This document shows, piece by piece, positions 1 to 12,996 of a stretch of DNA of 64,000 bases. Every line of letters begins with the position of its first letter. Positions within the stretch are counted from its first letter, which is position 1. The stretch comes from Schistosoma mansoni (lineage: Eukaryota > Platyhelminthes > Trematoda > Strigeidida > Schistosomatidae). The stretch covers positions 868,001-932,000 of the forward strand of contig NW_017385999.1 in assembly GCF_000237925.1 (NCBI RefSeq), given 5' to 3'. The notes below the pieces were generated by a model that did not search any database, was not told the DNA's origin, and worked only from the letters and a program-made list of their open reading frames with translations. Both the position numbers and the translations under genes were made by a program.

Positions 1-837
1 TGGCCCTACAGTTGTATTAAAGTATTCGCTAATACGCATCATTTTCGCACCAGTATATCAGCCGTATAACGCGTTTTCTCAGCACTCTGAAGACCATTTT
101 AGTAAGTTGTCTTTAAATAAACATATACACAGTATACTTATTATTCAACAGGGACAAATTGGAAATATGGTGCTCATAAACAATTCGTAGGTTTGGAGTA
201 TTAGTTGCCGTCCTCTCTTCTAAAAAGTGAGCCGCCTTGCCTGAGTTTTGAGTTGTTAGTCTCCTGACGGATCTTATATCGTTGCTAATTAAGATGAGTC
301 CATGGAATCTATGTTATTTATCTCCCTTAAGATGTCTGGAGGCCCTCTTAGAAATAGAATTTATTATGAACTTGATTTGATTTTCACCACATCTTCACTT
401 TCTTCTTCACCTTACTAAGTACACTCTAGTTTGCTCAGTATTCAGTTGTTCTTCATAACCTATTCAAGAGTCTAGGAAGCTTTGTTATCATTTAAAATAC
501 ATAGGCTTAATAGCTTAATAGCCTAAGTTTATTAAATTGTTCATTTATGGTTACGAAAGTGTCAAATAATTCGCGGCTAACTCAAGTTGACTCATTAGCA
601 TATTTGACACACTCGTGTCTCCAAGCTCAGCTTCCCTGAACACAACAGTATTTCTTCGGAATCATCAGCAGCAACATCTATGCACCCGTTAACCTAAATG
701 AAGGAAATCAGAGTTCACCTTCGAAAGTCCGCGAAAGTCTAAATATCGAACTACACGTCATGTTTGCTTTAGTCGGTCAACCAACGCAAACGACTAAATA
801 ATGGGTTAACTGACTCGTCGTATCGTAACAATCAGCA

Positions 838-1015
838 GTATGATGCCTCAAGTTTCTAAAGAACGCATTTAGGCTAAAGATAGAATGATGTATTTAATGT
901 GAGTAAAAACAGGTAATACAGAATGACCACATCTGCAAGGCTGAGTAATACTATCCCATTAAATTCATTTGAATCGAATATTCCCGCGTTCACCTTTTTT
1001 GACCCTCTCTCCACG
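838..1015 (+). repeat. Diverged direct repeat, copy 1
   Basis: Shares ordered blocks with 2937-3100: an AAGAACG block, a TATTTAATGTGA block, GCAAGGCTGA and TTCCCGCGTTCACC followed by TTTTGAC. Blocks keep order and orientation, but spacing and bases have drifted. No family is recognised. Confidence 0.5.
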
Positions 1016-2229
1016 TTATGTCTTGAATATATATTTTCCTAGTTATCTCATGCTCAGCGGTAAGGATTGTGTGGTTTGGACCAATACCACTACAGACACG
1101 CGTCCCTCAAGTGTTTGATGATCTCAAAGTATTTATATGTTGCTCAGAGGGATCATCTAACGAAGAGCGGTATTTGGTTGGACTAAGGAGATTGAAAATG
1201 CGAACTCCTAGATTCGTCCGTTTCATAAAATGATCGCTAGCACATAGGTTGGGAAGCCTAGTATACAATTATTCCGCGGTAATTTCACCCGTACATGGTC
1301 TTATTTGCTAGTCAGTCTGTCCTATAAGTGGTTATAACAATCTTCAGTAAACTTATGATCATCCGTAGACACATCCTCAGGCTGCCAAAGCCTAAAATAT
1401 AGTACCGAGTGAAATACAAGCGGACCAGCAACTAGATAACCTAGAAGCCGTCCTAGGGAGATGGTGACAGGGTAATGTAGGGACTGGCACTAGATTAAGC
1501 TAATGGACAGATTCTTCACTAATCTGAAAAGTTTATCTCATCATACGGCTCCTTTTCAACAGGACAAGCCTGTCATCCTCTGGTTTTTAGGTCCTAATGG
1601 GCCAGTTGGTGACGAACTTGTTGGTGCGTAGCTTGCAGTGCCTGTGTTCAACTCCAGCTTGATGCCTATGAATTTTATATCTAACTGCATAAGTGATGAT
1701 TGATACTAAATTAATAAAAGATTGAATTAAATAGCCTAAGTTTAATAGGAATGAGTATTCCTTCCTTTCATCCACTTAATTTTATTCCGACAATCATGCA
1801 AGTGAAGGACAAATAGATAAAATAACTGGACTGCATATCAGTCGGCTGACTGTTATCAAGTGGGTTCATATTGTTTACGGAAACAGACTATACAATTCTC
1901 AAGCGAATGGATAGCTAAGTAGGTTCGAGATTGATAGACATACAGAGCATATGGAAGAGACCCTTAATGTTAACGCATAGATACTGGACAAGGAAAAGTA
2001 TCAATATACATAACAGCTGGAACTGTCTGCCCACATAGAAGGTAGAATAAATCACGTAGGAGCAACAATAAAGAAGCTGTCAAAAGCTAGTGTTTTGTTA
2101 GTGTTTCCAAGCCTTTCAGTTGGCATCCATAGCTAACGTGGGAAGGGACCTTTGCTTCAGTCTACAGGAAGCGAGACAGTAGTTTATGTATGAACTCATG
2201 AAACCAAATATAGCAGGTCTAGGATTTCG

Positions 2230-2400
2230 AGGCCAAATTCATTCATCTATACGGTTAATTAGAATTTTGCAATTCTAGTTGATATCAGCTCTTGAGGTAA
2301 ACCTCTATCATAATTCTCAACCTTGACTTCTAACTCTAAATATTAGTCCCAAATTCCTACATTAAATTATAACCCTCTTGAAAATAGACAGTAAGGAAAT
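2230..2400 (-). repeat. Possible relic of the MITE found in CPSF2 intron 4
   Basis: Short blocks such as TTGATATCAGC, CAACCTTGAC and TTATAACCCTC occur in the same order as in the reverse complement of 5062-5348. Divergence is high and no terminal repeats remain, so this is a weak call. Confidence 0.25.
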
Positions 2401-2936
2401 TTTCTCAGGGTCACTCCAGCATCACCCCAAGTTAGTTCATAATCTTTAGTTTAACCAATCTGAGCGCGGAATTGCTGCAACGCAGAGCGTGGCTGCACTA
2501 TAGGGACACATCTGCTTCTGGTGAGATCCACTCCGATGTACTGAGAGAAGCTTCTTCACTTCTCTTAACGTTCTTTAATTCACTGTTCTCGCATTCTGTA
2601 AGACAAGAAGTGGTGTTAGGCATGGAAAAGTTGACATACATCACCCATGTCTTCAAGAGAGGTTGATTTAACGGTTCACCTAACTTCAGACCAGTAAACC
2701 CTTCCCCACTACCTTCAAAAAATTATAATAGCACATATGACTATGTGAAATCTTTGGATTTCTTTGCATGGATTTGTAGAAATATGGTCTTATTTGGTAT
2801 TAGTACATTTATCTTTGTTACTATAAAAAAGACTTAATCACGATTTCGTAGATTCGTCATGATATGACTGTAAAATCTAACATGGAATTCACACCATTTC
2901 CTATACTGAATCATTCTTTGTGACAGCCAGCAATAC

Positions 2937-3100
2937 GATGTTTAGCGCTACTGAAGAACGGATTTGGGTCGGATGTGGACGGATACATTTAATGTGAATT
3001 GGGATAAGTTACACAGAATCGTTACGCATGCAAGGCTGATCCGAAACATATCGTTTAACTGTTCCCGCGTTCACCATTTTTGACTTCCGAGTTTTACATG
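2937..3100 (+). repeat. Diverged direct repeat, copy 2
   Basis: Second copy of the repeat at 838-1015, same orientation and block order, ending in the same CCCGCGTTCACC plus TTTTTGAC segment. It lies about 0.7 kb upstream of the CPSF2 start codon. Confidence 0.5.
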
Positions 3101-3800
3101 TTGAACGTAGATCTCTGTAATTATATGCTCGTCTTCAAACAAATATTACAACAGATTCACAAGGATTCAAGCTTTTATAGTTTACATAGATGGTTTGCTT
3201 CAATGAGTACTTTGTGAAAGATCAATTCTTTGGTAACCTGAAGAATTGGAGAGAACTCTGGCACCAGAGTGTGAGTTTTTGCACAAACAACACGTAACAC
3301 CTTTATAATCGAAGTATACCGATCCAGTCAAATTAGAAGTCAGAAGTGCAGGAATTCGGGGGCATATATGTAAGGTTATTGATAAGTCGAGAAGCATTTT
3401 ATCTATGCTGGTTAGCAGTTGTAAGGCTGAGTAGCATAGCATACCCGCTCATGATCTGATGCGGATGCGTGACCCAGCACCTTCACCTTGGTGTGCCTGG
3501 CCAAAATAATACGGTCAGCATCATATGTCGAAGACCCGCAGAACTATTGATTTCGAGAATTTATTTACCATTACAAGTTCTGTGCGAAGAAACTTGATAT
3601 AACTTTAAGAACATGGGGCGGCATCTCATACCTACCTGAAACATTTTATTCTTGTTTGTTGTAGGTATTTTGGTTCCATCCTAGGGACGCTATCAATTCG
3701 TTCTTATTAGACATAGTGTCTGGGTTATTTCAACTTATTTGAATGATTAGATATTGAATATTCCTCAGGACAGATACATATGAACTCAAGGTCGTTGTGC

Positions 3801-3807
3801 CTGTAGG
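3801..3807 (+). promoter_or_regulatory. Possible splice acceptor just before the CPSF2 ATG
   Basis: CTGTAG ends one base before the start codon, preceded by a pyrimidine-containing stretch. It could be a cis acceptor of a 5'-UTR intron or a spliced-leader trans-splice acceptor, both common in schistosomes. Sequence alone cannot tell them apart. Confidence 0.3.
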
Positions 3808-6800
3808 ATGGCAACTTCTATAATCAAGTTGCACACGCTTTCGGGGGCTGGTGATAATGGTTCACCTTGTTACTTACTTCAGGTGAATTATTACAACAAA
3901 TAATATATGATTTCCAGGTAGATGAGTTTCACTGTCTTCTTGACTGTGGTTGGTGTGAGAAACTGGATAGTGACTATGTGAAAGAGGTGTCAAAGTGGGC
4001 TAAGCATGTTGATGCCGTGCTTCTTAGTCATCAAAGTCTAAGACACCTCGGGTTGCTTCCATATCTTGTTGGGACGTGTGGACTTAACTGTCCGGTGTAT
4101 GCCACGACTCCTGTTTACAAAATGGGACAAATGTTTATGTATGATTTTTTCCAGTCAAGACATGCTTCTGAGGACTTTAGCCACTACACGTTAGATGATG
4201 TTGATCTAGCCTTCGATCATGTGCATCAAGTTAAGTATCAGCAAACAATCAGTCTTCATGGTCGTGGCCATGGTTTATGTATAACCCCACTTCCTTCTGG
4301 TATGTAACTTGGACAGATAATATTTTCTAACAGGTCACACACTTGGAGGAACAATTTGGAAACTAGTTAAAGAAGACACAAGTATCGTTTACGCTTTGGA
4401 TTTCAACCATAAAAAGGAGAGACACTTAAATGGAGCTACCTTTGATGCTTGCATACGACCACACTTACTAATTATGGATGGTTCGAACACCTTATATACT
4501 CAGGTAAGTTTCTTCACTTTCGATGAATGTTTTAGCCTAGGAGAAAAGATCGTGATGAAAATCTACGTCAGACAGTTTTGAAAAGTTTAAGGCGTGGTGG
4601 AAATGTACTTATTGCCGTGGATACCGCTGGAAGGTGTCTTGAAGTAGCCCATTTTTTAGAACAATGTTGGCTAAACCAAGTTAGTTTCAGTTTTGGGAAT
4701 CAATCACATATTTATTTTAAAATATTCTGTTTCTGATCCAGTTATCCTGATCGTATGTTTCGTACCAGTTTCCAATTGAGTGTTTTGTTTTCATTTGGTT
4801 GCATCCGTTTGCTTGAGTTAGTGTTTACCCAAGCATCAGGTTCTGTCAATAGCATTTTCACTGCAATAGGTTGACTGGTTTAACATAGCTTCGGAACCCA
4901 TGGAATTTGGTTTATGCTTTTGTGTGGACTGAGAAAAAGTACGTTGATTTATCGCTTAGTTCGAACCACTTACAGACAAATTTAGATTCACGTCAGCTCA
5001 TCGGTTTCAGAGCTTAAAGTAATGATGTTCAGTCACTTATCATGAAACTCATAGTTTTTCTGGTAAGGCTATAATTTATGGACGACCTCCGAGTGACGCT
5101 AAACTGACCTTCAGAGTATCCACCTAATAACTAGGACCAAATGAGGGTTATAAACCAGTGTGAGGAATAATAATTATGATTCAAAGTCGATGGTCAAGGT
5201 TAGGAATTAGATTTAGGGTTTTAATCACGAACTGACATCAGCTATAATGCTAAGACTATTTAGCCAAATGGATGAGTGAATCTCGCGTCAAAATCTGAGA
5301 CCTGTTGTCTTATACCTGATTGGTTCGTCCATAAATTATAGTCTCGCCGTTTTGCTAATAGTTCTTCTGTCGTTATGCCTAGGGATTTGCTAAAATAAGT
5401 TTTACTGTTTATACGAGATTCTGATTTTTTATCGGACGAACTATTATTATACTGCGTTATTCATTCTTTCTTGTCTAGGAATCTGGCCTAATGGCTTATG
5501 GATTGGCGATGCTAAATTATGTAGCTTTAAATGTTGTGGATTTTGCAAAGTCAATGGTTGAGTGGATGTCCGAAAAAGTAATGCGATCTTTTGAGGATCA
5601 ACGGAGTAATCCGTTTCATTTCCGGCATATGCAGTTGTGTCACACGTTAGAACAGTTAGATGCTGTTTCAGAGCCTAAAGTAAGCTATTCAGTTTTACTT
5701 GTTGTTTCAGGTTGTTCTTTCATCACTTTCCGATCTTAGTTGTGGATTTTCTCGTCAGTTGTTCGCTGAGTGGGCCGATAACGACTTAAACACAATAATT
5801 CTAACTTCCCAAGAATCTGTTATCACTGGAGTTGATGAGTCGTCCAGTCAAAGTTTAATATCACGGCTTATCAGGTTAGCAAGAAAAGATAATGATGCAC
5901 TAAAAGATCTGCCTACGAGCTCAACTGGGACTTCAATTCTTCCTCTAACGCTATCACAACGAGTATCGTGTTCACAAGCAGACCGATCTGGGTCCGACAT
6001 TCCACATTTGAAAAACGCAGCTAAAGGTTTTTCTTTCTCTCAAAACACAAACTCAACGATTAGTGATGCATGTGACGAGCTCAATTCTGAAACAGAACCT
6101 GGAAACATAAATGCCACCTTTACAGGTATGTTTTCCATACATTTTCTAGTTAATATATTCCTTACTATGAAAAGCAATCTATGAAGTAAGCATCATATAC
6201 ACGTCAAAGTATTTTCATCAAATGCCAAGAGACTACCGAAGTCGTCGTTACACTATTTTTGGGTTCTTGCAACCAAGTGGGTTAAAACAACATCAGATAT
6301 AGCTCAAAAGTCTCTGGAAATTTTGCCGCAGTTTTTCACATAAACAGTAGTGCTTATCTTTACTACATGAAATCAGTCACTAAGATTTTACTGATATGGA
6401 TCATTGCGTATACGACCATATGTAAGCACTTCGACAGATTACGTCTTAGTTGCTTTGTGAACAATTTTTACCTTGGTTATTAGTTATTTCCAGTTTTAAT
6501 GCTTGTCGTATAAACTCTGTTGTCCGTTGAAATTATAGCAATTAGACCTTCACTAGCTTTCAATAGACGTAGCACACAAGCGACCCAGTTTTGTGATTTT
6601 ACCAGAGTTTATGTTTGTAAACTCTCGAATGATAGTTCAAGGACGGTTGGTGCTCGTCTTAAAGCTGTGAAAGCAAAGTGGAGCTCCAGGATCATTCTAC
6701 ATCAGAGTTGTCGGATTGTAAATGCTAAGTTTATCATTCAGTTATCACCAACGAAAGACAACATGATTGTAGATTAGTCCACATTACAACATCCTACATC

Positions 6801-9800
6801 AGCACACGCACACACACTAGAAATTATCAAATAAAGAAATCCGAAGAATCATTTTCAACTGCATTGTAAGAGATACAATTCAAAGGGTGGAAATATGATA
6901 AAAGAATGATGTTTAACTTGGGATGTAGAGGGAAATATGGAATGAATTCATCTGCCTTACTATGACCGATTTTAACTCGTGTCACCTGTTGTCTTCAGCC
7001 ATTTGTCATGAGTATTAAATGAGACCCAACCAGGCCGTGTGCATCTACGTGTGTGACTTGAATCACCTGTCCATGACTTAGTGTAATGAGATATTTTGAC
7101 TTATCCACTACTGGTTTTATCCAACCTACGTCTGTGTCAGCCAACATTGTACTCGGGAGTAGGAAATGGTCTGGGGTGTGTGGCACTTACTAACGCCCTT
7201 CGTTGATGGCTTATAGCTTTATCAATCGACTTGTTATTTTTAATTAGTACCCTTGTCTTAACCTCGACATTCCCCCATTGGTTGTTGACTTGTACTGAAA
7301 CAATGTCTCGAAGGCATACACGCATACATAAGTTATGTTTCATATCCGCAAGGTAATACAGAGCACACTGTATCACAATAACCACCCTCTCAGTCGGGAG
7401 ATGGAGATATTAACCAAGCTACAGGTGGCACGAGAATTAAGGCTGAGCGAGATTCGGATATTCGCTCGGAGTTTCGCTATCCATCAATCCACTAGGACTA
7501 GTGAGAGGCCCAAATTAATATCCCTCCATTTGCAGTAAAATATCCTTTTTTGTGAAGTTACATATTGTTCCCACTATGGTTGATCTCGGTTGAATTCTGG
7601 GAGTATTAGATTGTACAGATATTGGAGGTACACCAAGTATAGGGAAAAACAATATAATTTCTAAGACACTCGCTAAACTTCAATAAACTTTACAATGATC
7701 AAAACAACCAACAATATCGATACATAAAGCAGGAATGAAAGTTAAAATCAACCGTCTTATGAAATATACTGATATAACCTAACACATATACAAACCACTT
7801 TTGATAGAACATAACTTTCATTGCATTGGGTAATCTTAGTTTGTTTTTCTACTCAATAAGCATCATCCTTTGTTTTCAATAGCACGTAAGGTCCATTAAT
7901 TGTTTAATATAACAACGTCAAATTTCAGACATCCCGATGCCATCGGCAAGTGATATTACTCATAGTGATGTTTCACCACAAGTTGCCGAAGGAATCCTTG
8001 AGAAGCAACCATCTTGTAATTCTGAATTGGAAAATGAATCAACATGTGGTTCGAATCGCCCATATGGTTCAGAGGAAGGTACTCACATAGAAAAATCAAA
8101 ATCACTCTCTCTTACGTTGTCCGTACCAAGAGATCATTCGAAGAAAACAATTGTTCCAAGCAATACGACTAGGTTATTTCCTAAGACTTGTATACCTTTA
8201 AATATGGAACAATTTGGAGTCACAAACCTTCACTTAACTTCTGGAAGGCATCAAGCTGGATATGACATATATCCAGGGCTTCATAACCAAGCTGGTGGGC
8301 AGTTTTTCCGTGTGGCTAAACGGACTCAATTGCTGTTCCCTCAAAATGAAAAGAAGGTAAGTTATCATCAGTTCAGGTAAAATCATTTAACAAGATATCA
8401 TCTACTTGACTAGCACTCAAACTTCTGTATAGCTGGTTGTCGTTATTAATATTACTGAGACCACGAATCGACTTATGTTAGACAACCACTAAAGATCTGT
8501 AGGCACTGAACAACTGTTTAGTTATAGTATAGGGGTATGCACTCACAACCCAACCGAGAATCGAGCTCAGGGCCTATGACCTCTGAGCTAAATGCGTAGC
8601 CTCTAAATTACTGGACCGGAATCTCGCGGTCTGTATGCCGAAATTTAGTCAATGCACAACATGGCGCGACCATCTTTCTTCGTGTTCGAGTGGGTACTTA
8701 CCTCACACCATATAGTTGAACTTCACTGGTCATAGCTTCCCAATATAATCCCAGAAATTTACTCTGAAAGCTAGCTAATAGTAACCACATGATGATCCAT
8801 AATATGGGGTTTATGGAGTTATTGAATGTTACTGAGATCACGAACTGAGTTAAGTTGGATCCTTGGTGTATTTTTGGATGCATATTGCTGAGGAGTGCTA
8901 TACTAGGACAAAATAACTGTACAGTGCTTTCAGATGTTCAGCGGTTATCTAATTTAGGTCGGTTCGTGGCTTCAACACTAGGTCATCTCCACAAACCCCA
9001 ATATTGTTTGCAGATGATATCATTAAATATCTGATTCAAGATTACGAACGTTATTTACAATAAAACAATCAGTTAGTTGTGGTAGTCAGTTAAGTGGGAA
9101 ATCTTCATTTTCGTATAAAACAGTGAATTATAATATTGTGCATTTATTTGGTGTGGCATCACTGTTGTGTTATTTTCTAGGTTTCTTTTAAAATTGTCTT
9201 TTATTAAATTATTAGATCGAGTATTCATAATTCGGCTTTTGTTGAAATTTCAGTATACACAAGGTGTATTTATGAAAATCAATTCCGACTATTGGAGGTG
9301 GTGAATAGATTTGAAGGTTCAGTTTTTGAGTTTTTGTCGATCATTATAATCTAAATGTGTCTTGTTCCTTTAAAAAAAGCTCGAAATTACTGAATTTGGT
9401 GGCTCCATGTAAAAATTAGTAGGATCTGTTGGGAATGTTGTGTATTTATTGGTTACACATGATTGAATCTGGTAAGCTAAGTGATCACAGATCCACAGTT
9501 CACTTCCTGAACACAAAACAGAGCCATCATTTTTATGAGGTCCTCAATACTCCATAACATCATGGATCCTAGTATTAGTTTCTTAGGTATGGTGCTCTGC
9601 GTAATTTATACGAACGAAATTGAGGCGGCATCAAACGCATGTGAATGATATTAACTTATACCCGGCAGCAAGTTTGAGACTAGATTATATGATTGAAAGC
9701 CATGGAACTGGGTTATAAAGTGTATGTTCGACGAGTTCTTAGAACTAAAACTATATATTGCAATTTTTGAGATATTTTGTTTGGTTTCTAAAAGGAATTA

Positions 9801-12800
9801 ACTGTATTTTATTAACAGATTCACTGGGACGAATATGGAGCACATCTTGATCCAGAGTTGTTCACTTCAACAGAACCAGTTTCCAGTCAGGCAGCATTGC
9901 CGAATTGGGATATCAAAAGTAAAGGTTTGTTTTTCTTTATAAGATTAAAATTACCCATTAGCTAATTTCGTAAATCGCTATTTCGATTAACGTTTCTCAT
10001 TTTTATGTTTCATTATGTTTCTTTAACGTTATTTTAGCGCTTATCTTTTGATCATAGACTCTTATTTAACTTTGATTATTTTGGACTCATTTGCAGGCAT
10101 ACAATTTATTGCTTACAAGCATTTTGATTCAACTACGTACATATTCACATTGATGTTTTCTTAATGATGGTTTGATTCTATCGATCAAGTTTGTTTTGTG
10201 ACTTCCAAAGTCGATAACTTAACGCACCGACTCACTATTGTATTAAATATTCGTTGTTAACTAATGAGAAGCTTTGGACAACGGTTTCATGTTTGTCAGC
10301 ATCCATCAGTGAGGCATGTATATAGCCACTTGAGGATCGATTTGATTTTGTAAAGTCAAATGCAGCTCACTAATGGCTTCTTAGTCTGTGGCTATTGAAG
10401 TTAACTTATTTATTTAAACACATAAATATTGGTACACAGGGGCATCAGATACATATACGCCACATAATAGGAATAGGGATATGATGAGATAAATAATGTA
10501 AAGTGGGTATAAGAAAAAGGGGAACAATAACGAACAGAAATTAGTGTATGATAGTTTATTTATTTATTTTACTTATTTATTGAAACACATAAACATTGAT
10601 ACAAGGAGGCACTAAATACATATGCGCCACACAAGTCATTCGATTTTTGTGAGGGCTGGAATACTGCCTGGGTGCCCAAAGCAAAGCAGGGTGTATGATA
10701 GTGAAATAATAATAATGGGAAAAGTAGTTCAGTTAGCAAAGGTACAACCAGAAAAAATTCTTCAAGTTAAAGAAGTTACATCCAATTCGTAGGACATGTC
10801 TAAGCCACCGAAGTCGATGTTTCAAGATGGTGACGTCAACTAATTTATCGTCTCTGTACCCGAACACACGATGCTGAACCTCCACATTACTAATATGGTG
10901 TTGCTGTTGGATGTCAGCAATCCCTCGGAAACGACGGTGATCAAACACAGAGAGTCGTCTAACATCCTCAACTCGGAGAAGCCAGATTTAACAAGCATAA
11001 AGCAAAACTGCTCTCACCTACGCGTTGTAGATCCGACCTTTTACAGCCGGACTGACATCACGAAGATGCCAAAGATGACCCAGATTAGTACGAGCCATTC
11101 TGGTTTTCACTATACATGAATTGATCTCATCACACACTCCACCACCAGTTCTTATGCAGCTACCCAGATACACGAACTTCTTGACTACTTCTGTCTTCAC
11201 ACTACCCAGGGTGAGTACAGGATCATGGTCCCGCCAGTCTTGTAAAAGTACCCTGCACTTCGAACGTGCAAATCACTAACCACAGCGAAAACAGACCGGC
11301 TAAACCAATTCGTCTTTTCAACTTGAGTAGTCACTAACATTATATTAAAGTGTTTTATCTGTTATTTCCTTGATAGCACCCGTTTGTTGTACCATTTCTT
11401 AAGTCATCCTAACTAAGTTCAATAAAATTGTCTTTGACTCCTACAGAAGGGGAGGCCTACAGATTTAATGTTAATCATATTTCTCAAGAAATACTGAGTT
11501 CTTATATTCTATAATCACAAGATAATGTACCGGGTTCTTTTCATTACAATTTAATTAGATAAAATAAGCATTTTCAAATTATTTCTTCTTTGTCGCTAAA
11601 TATAGTACTCTTTGTCACTTTTAGACACAAAAACCACTTCAGATATTGTCTCATCGGGTTTCGCATCTACATCAATACTGGATTATTTGGTTGCAAGAAC
11701 TCCAACTTTTGACGTTCTGGATTCTAATACTCGTTGTGTAACCCATCATTTGGAAATACCTCTACGGTGTGAAGTTGTATTTTTGGATTATGAAGTTAGT
11801 CTGTTTGTAAAGTGCTTTGAAGGGGGCTTATCTTAAAGTATACTCCCTAACCCATAAGTAGTAATTGATTTTGTTAGTTAAAAAATCTTGTTTTACTGTG
11901 TACTACATGTTTACTTAGTACATTTACTTCAATTGTTACTGTGATGTACTAGATTGTCATCTGCAAATACATACTTACTAATCCTTATGTATCTAATTTA
12001 TTTTGACTAAAGCTAGTTGAATATCCAATTTGCTTATAGCATTATCTGTCTTTTTGATCTCAGTAGTTTGACAATTGACGAAATACCCTTTAAGTCTCGT
12101 GCCTAGATGTGGCACATCTGCATGCTTATCAATAATCAATTATATGGAGCATATTTACACTTCCTAGCTAAGACTCATAAAAATGAAGGGTTGATATTGT
12201 TTACATATTAATATGTTCTATGTATTTTGGCAGATTTAGAAAATCACGTTAATCAGTTAGTATATGTAAACCATCTAGAGGAGATTATCAAACAGGTTGC
12301 TTAGTTAAATCTGTATATTCATTATAATGTAGACAAATATCAAACGAGTATTTAGATATCGGATACTTTTAGTTAGAAAGTTCAGGTGATTTAGCTCATA
12401 ATCACATCCGTCTTAATAGTTGCATTCACGTTCTGCCGAAATGTCACTAACGACTATTCAATATATCGATGAGCATTTTACATTTCCTTATCCTATTTTT
12501 CACCTATTTAGTTAATTATCTTACTATGTCAATTCCAATTTGAAATTCAGTTAGCTTTCTTAATCTATTACTTTATTTGTTATGTGATATATGTAGTATT
12601 TGGTAAACATTTGATTTGTAGTTCTTAGGTCAAAATTGACTTACACTGAAAAGATATTTTCTGTATATTATTAAAAATTTACTAGAAATATACTGGAAGT
12701 TTTATCAATAGTTGATGGCTTCATCTGTTCATGTTCTTATATTTCTGATTGTGATTTTCGAAAAAAATCAAAATTGCTCATTGTTTTTTTACAGTGCCAG

Positions 12801-12948
12801 TTATCGTTTAAGGTTGTTCGTATAGACTTCAAATCCGTTTTCTACCATTACTGTTTATTTGACATTGGCTAGACATTAGATTGTACTTTTTTTAAATAGT
12901 TGACAAGAAGTCACTTCACGTTACGTTTTGTGTGTACTTTGTCTATAT

Positions 12949-12996
<48 letters not shown>

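Larger units (their letters stand above)
1..3807. other. Gene-free 5' flank of CPSF2
   Basis: No reading frame here resembles a known protein; the longest open stretches are under 85 codons and have no splice-site support. The only structure I see is a diverged direct repeat (838-1015 and 2937-3100) and a possible old MITE relic near 2230-2400. It should contain the CPSF2 promoter, but no core promoter motif is clear enough to call. Confidence 0.5.
8357..9818 (+). other. CPSF2 intron 7 with retroposon relics
   Basis: 1462-nt intron. It contains a tRNA-like relic on the minus strand (about 8536-8640) and a hammerhead-tailed retroposon relic on the plus strand (8860-8960). A short motif (ACTGAGAYCACGAA...) is repeated at 8455 and 8831, suggesting more than one fragment of the same family. 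The rest is AT-rich without recognisable structure. Confidence 0.6.
9925..11624 (+). other. CPSF2 intron 8 with LINE and retroposon fragments
   Basis: 1700-nt intron carrying two 3'-end fragments of the ~530-bp retroposon family (10407-10470 and 10557-10690, minus) and a LINE fragment (10765-11265, minus). The flanks are plain AT-rich DNA. Confidence 0.7.

Noticed and set aside
3990-4060. Metallo-beta-lactamase fold in CPSF2 as an active nuclease
   Set aside because: The HxHxDH zinc motif is replaced by SHQSLRH, as in non-catalytic CPSF100; the gene is not a CPSF73-type nuclease.
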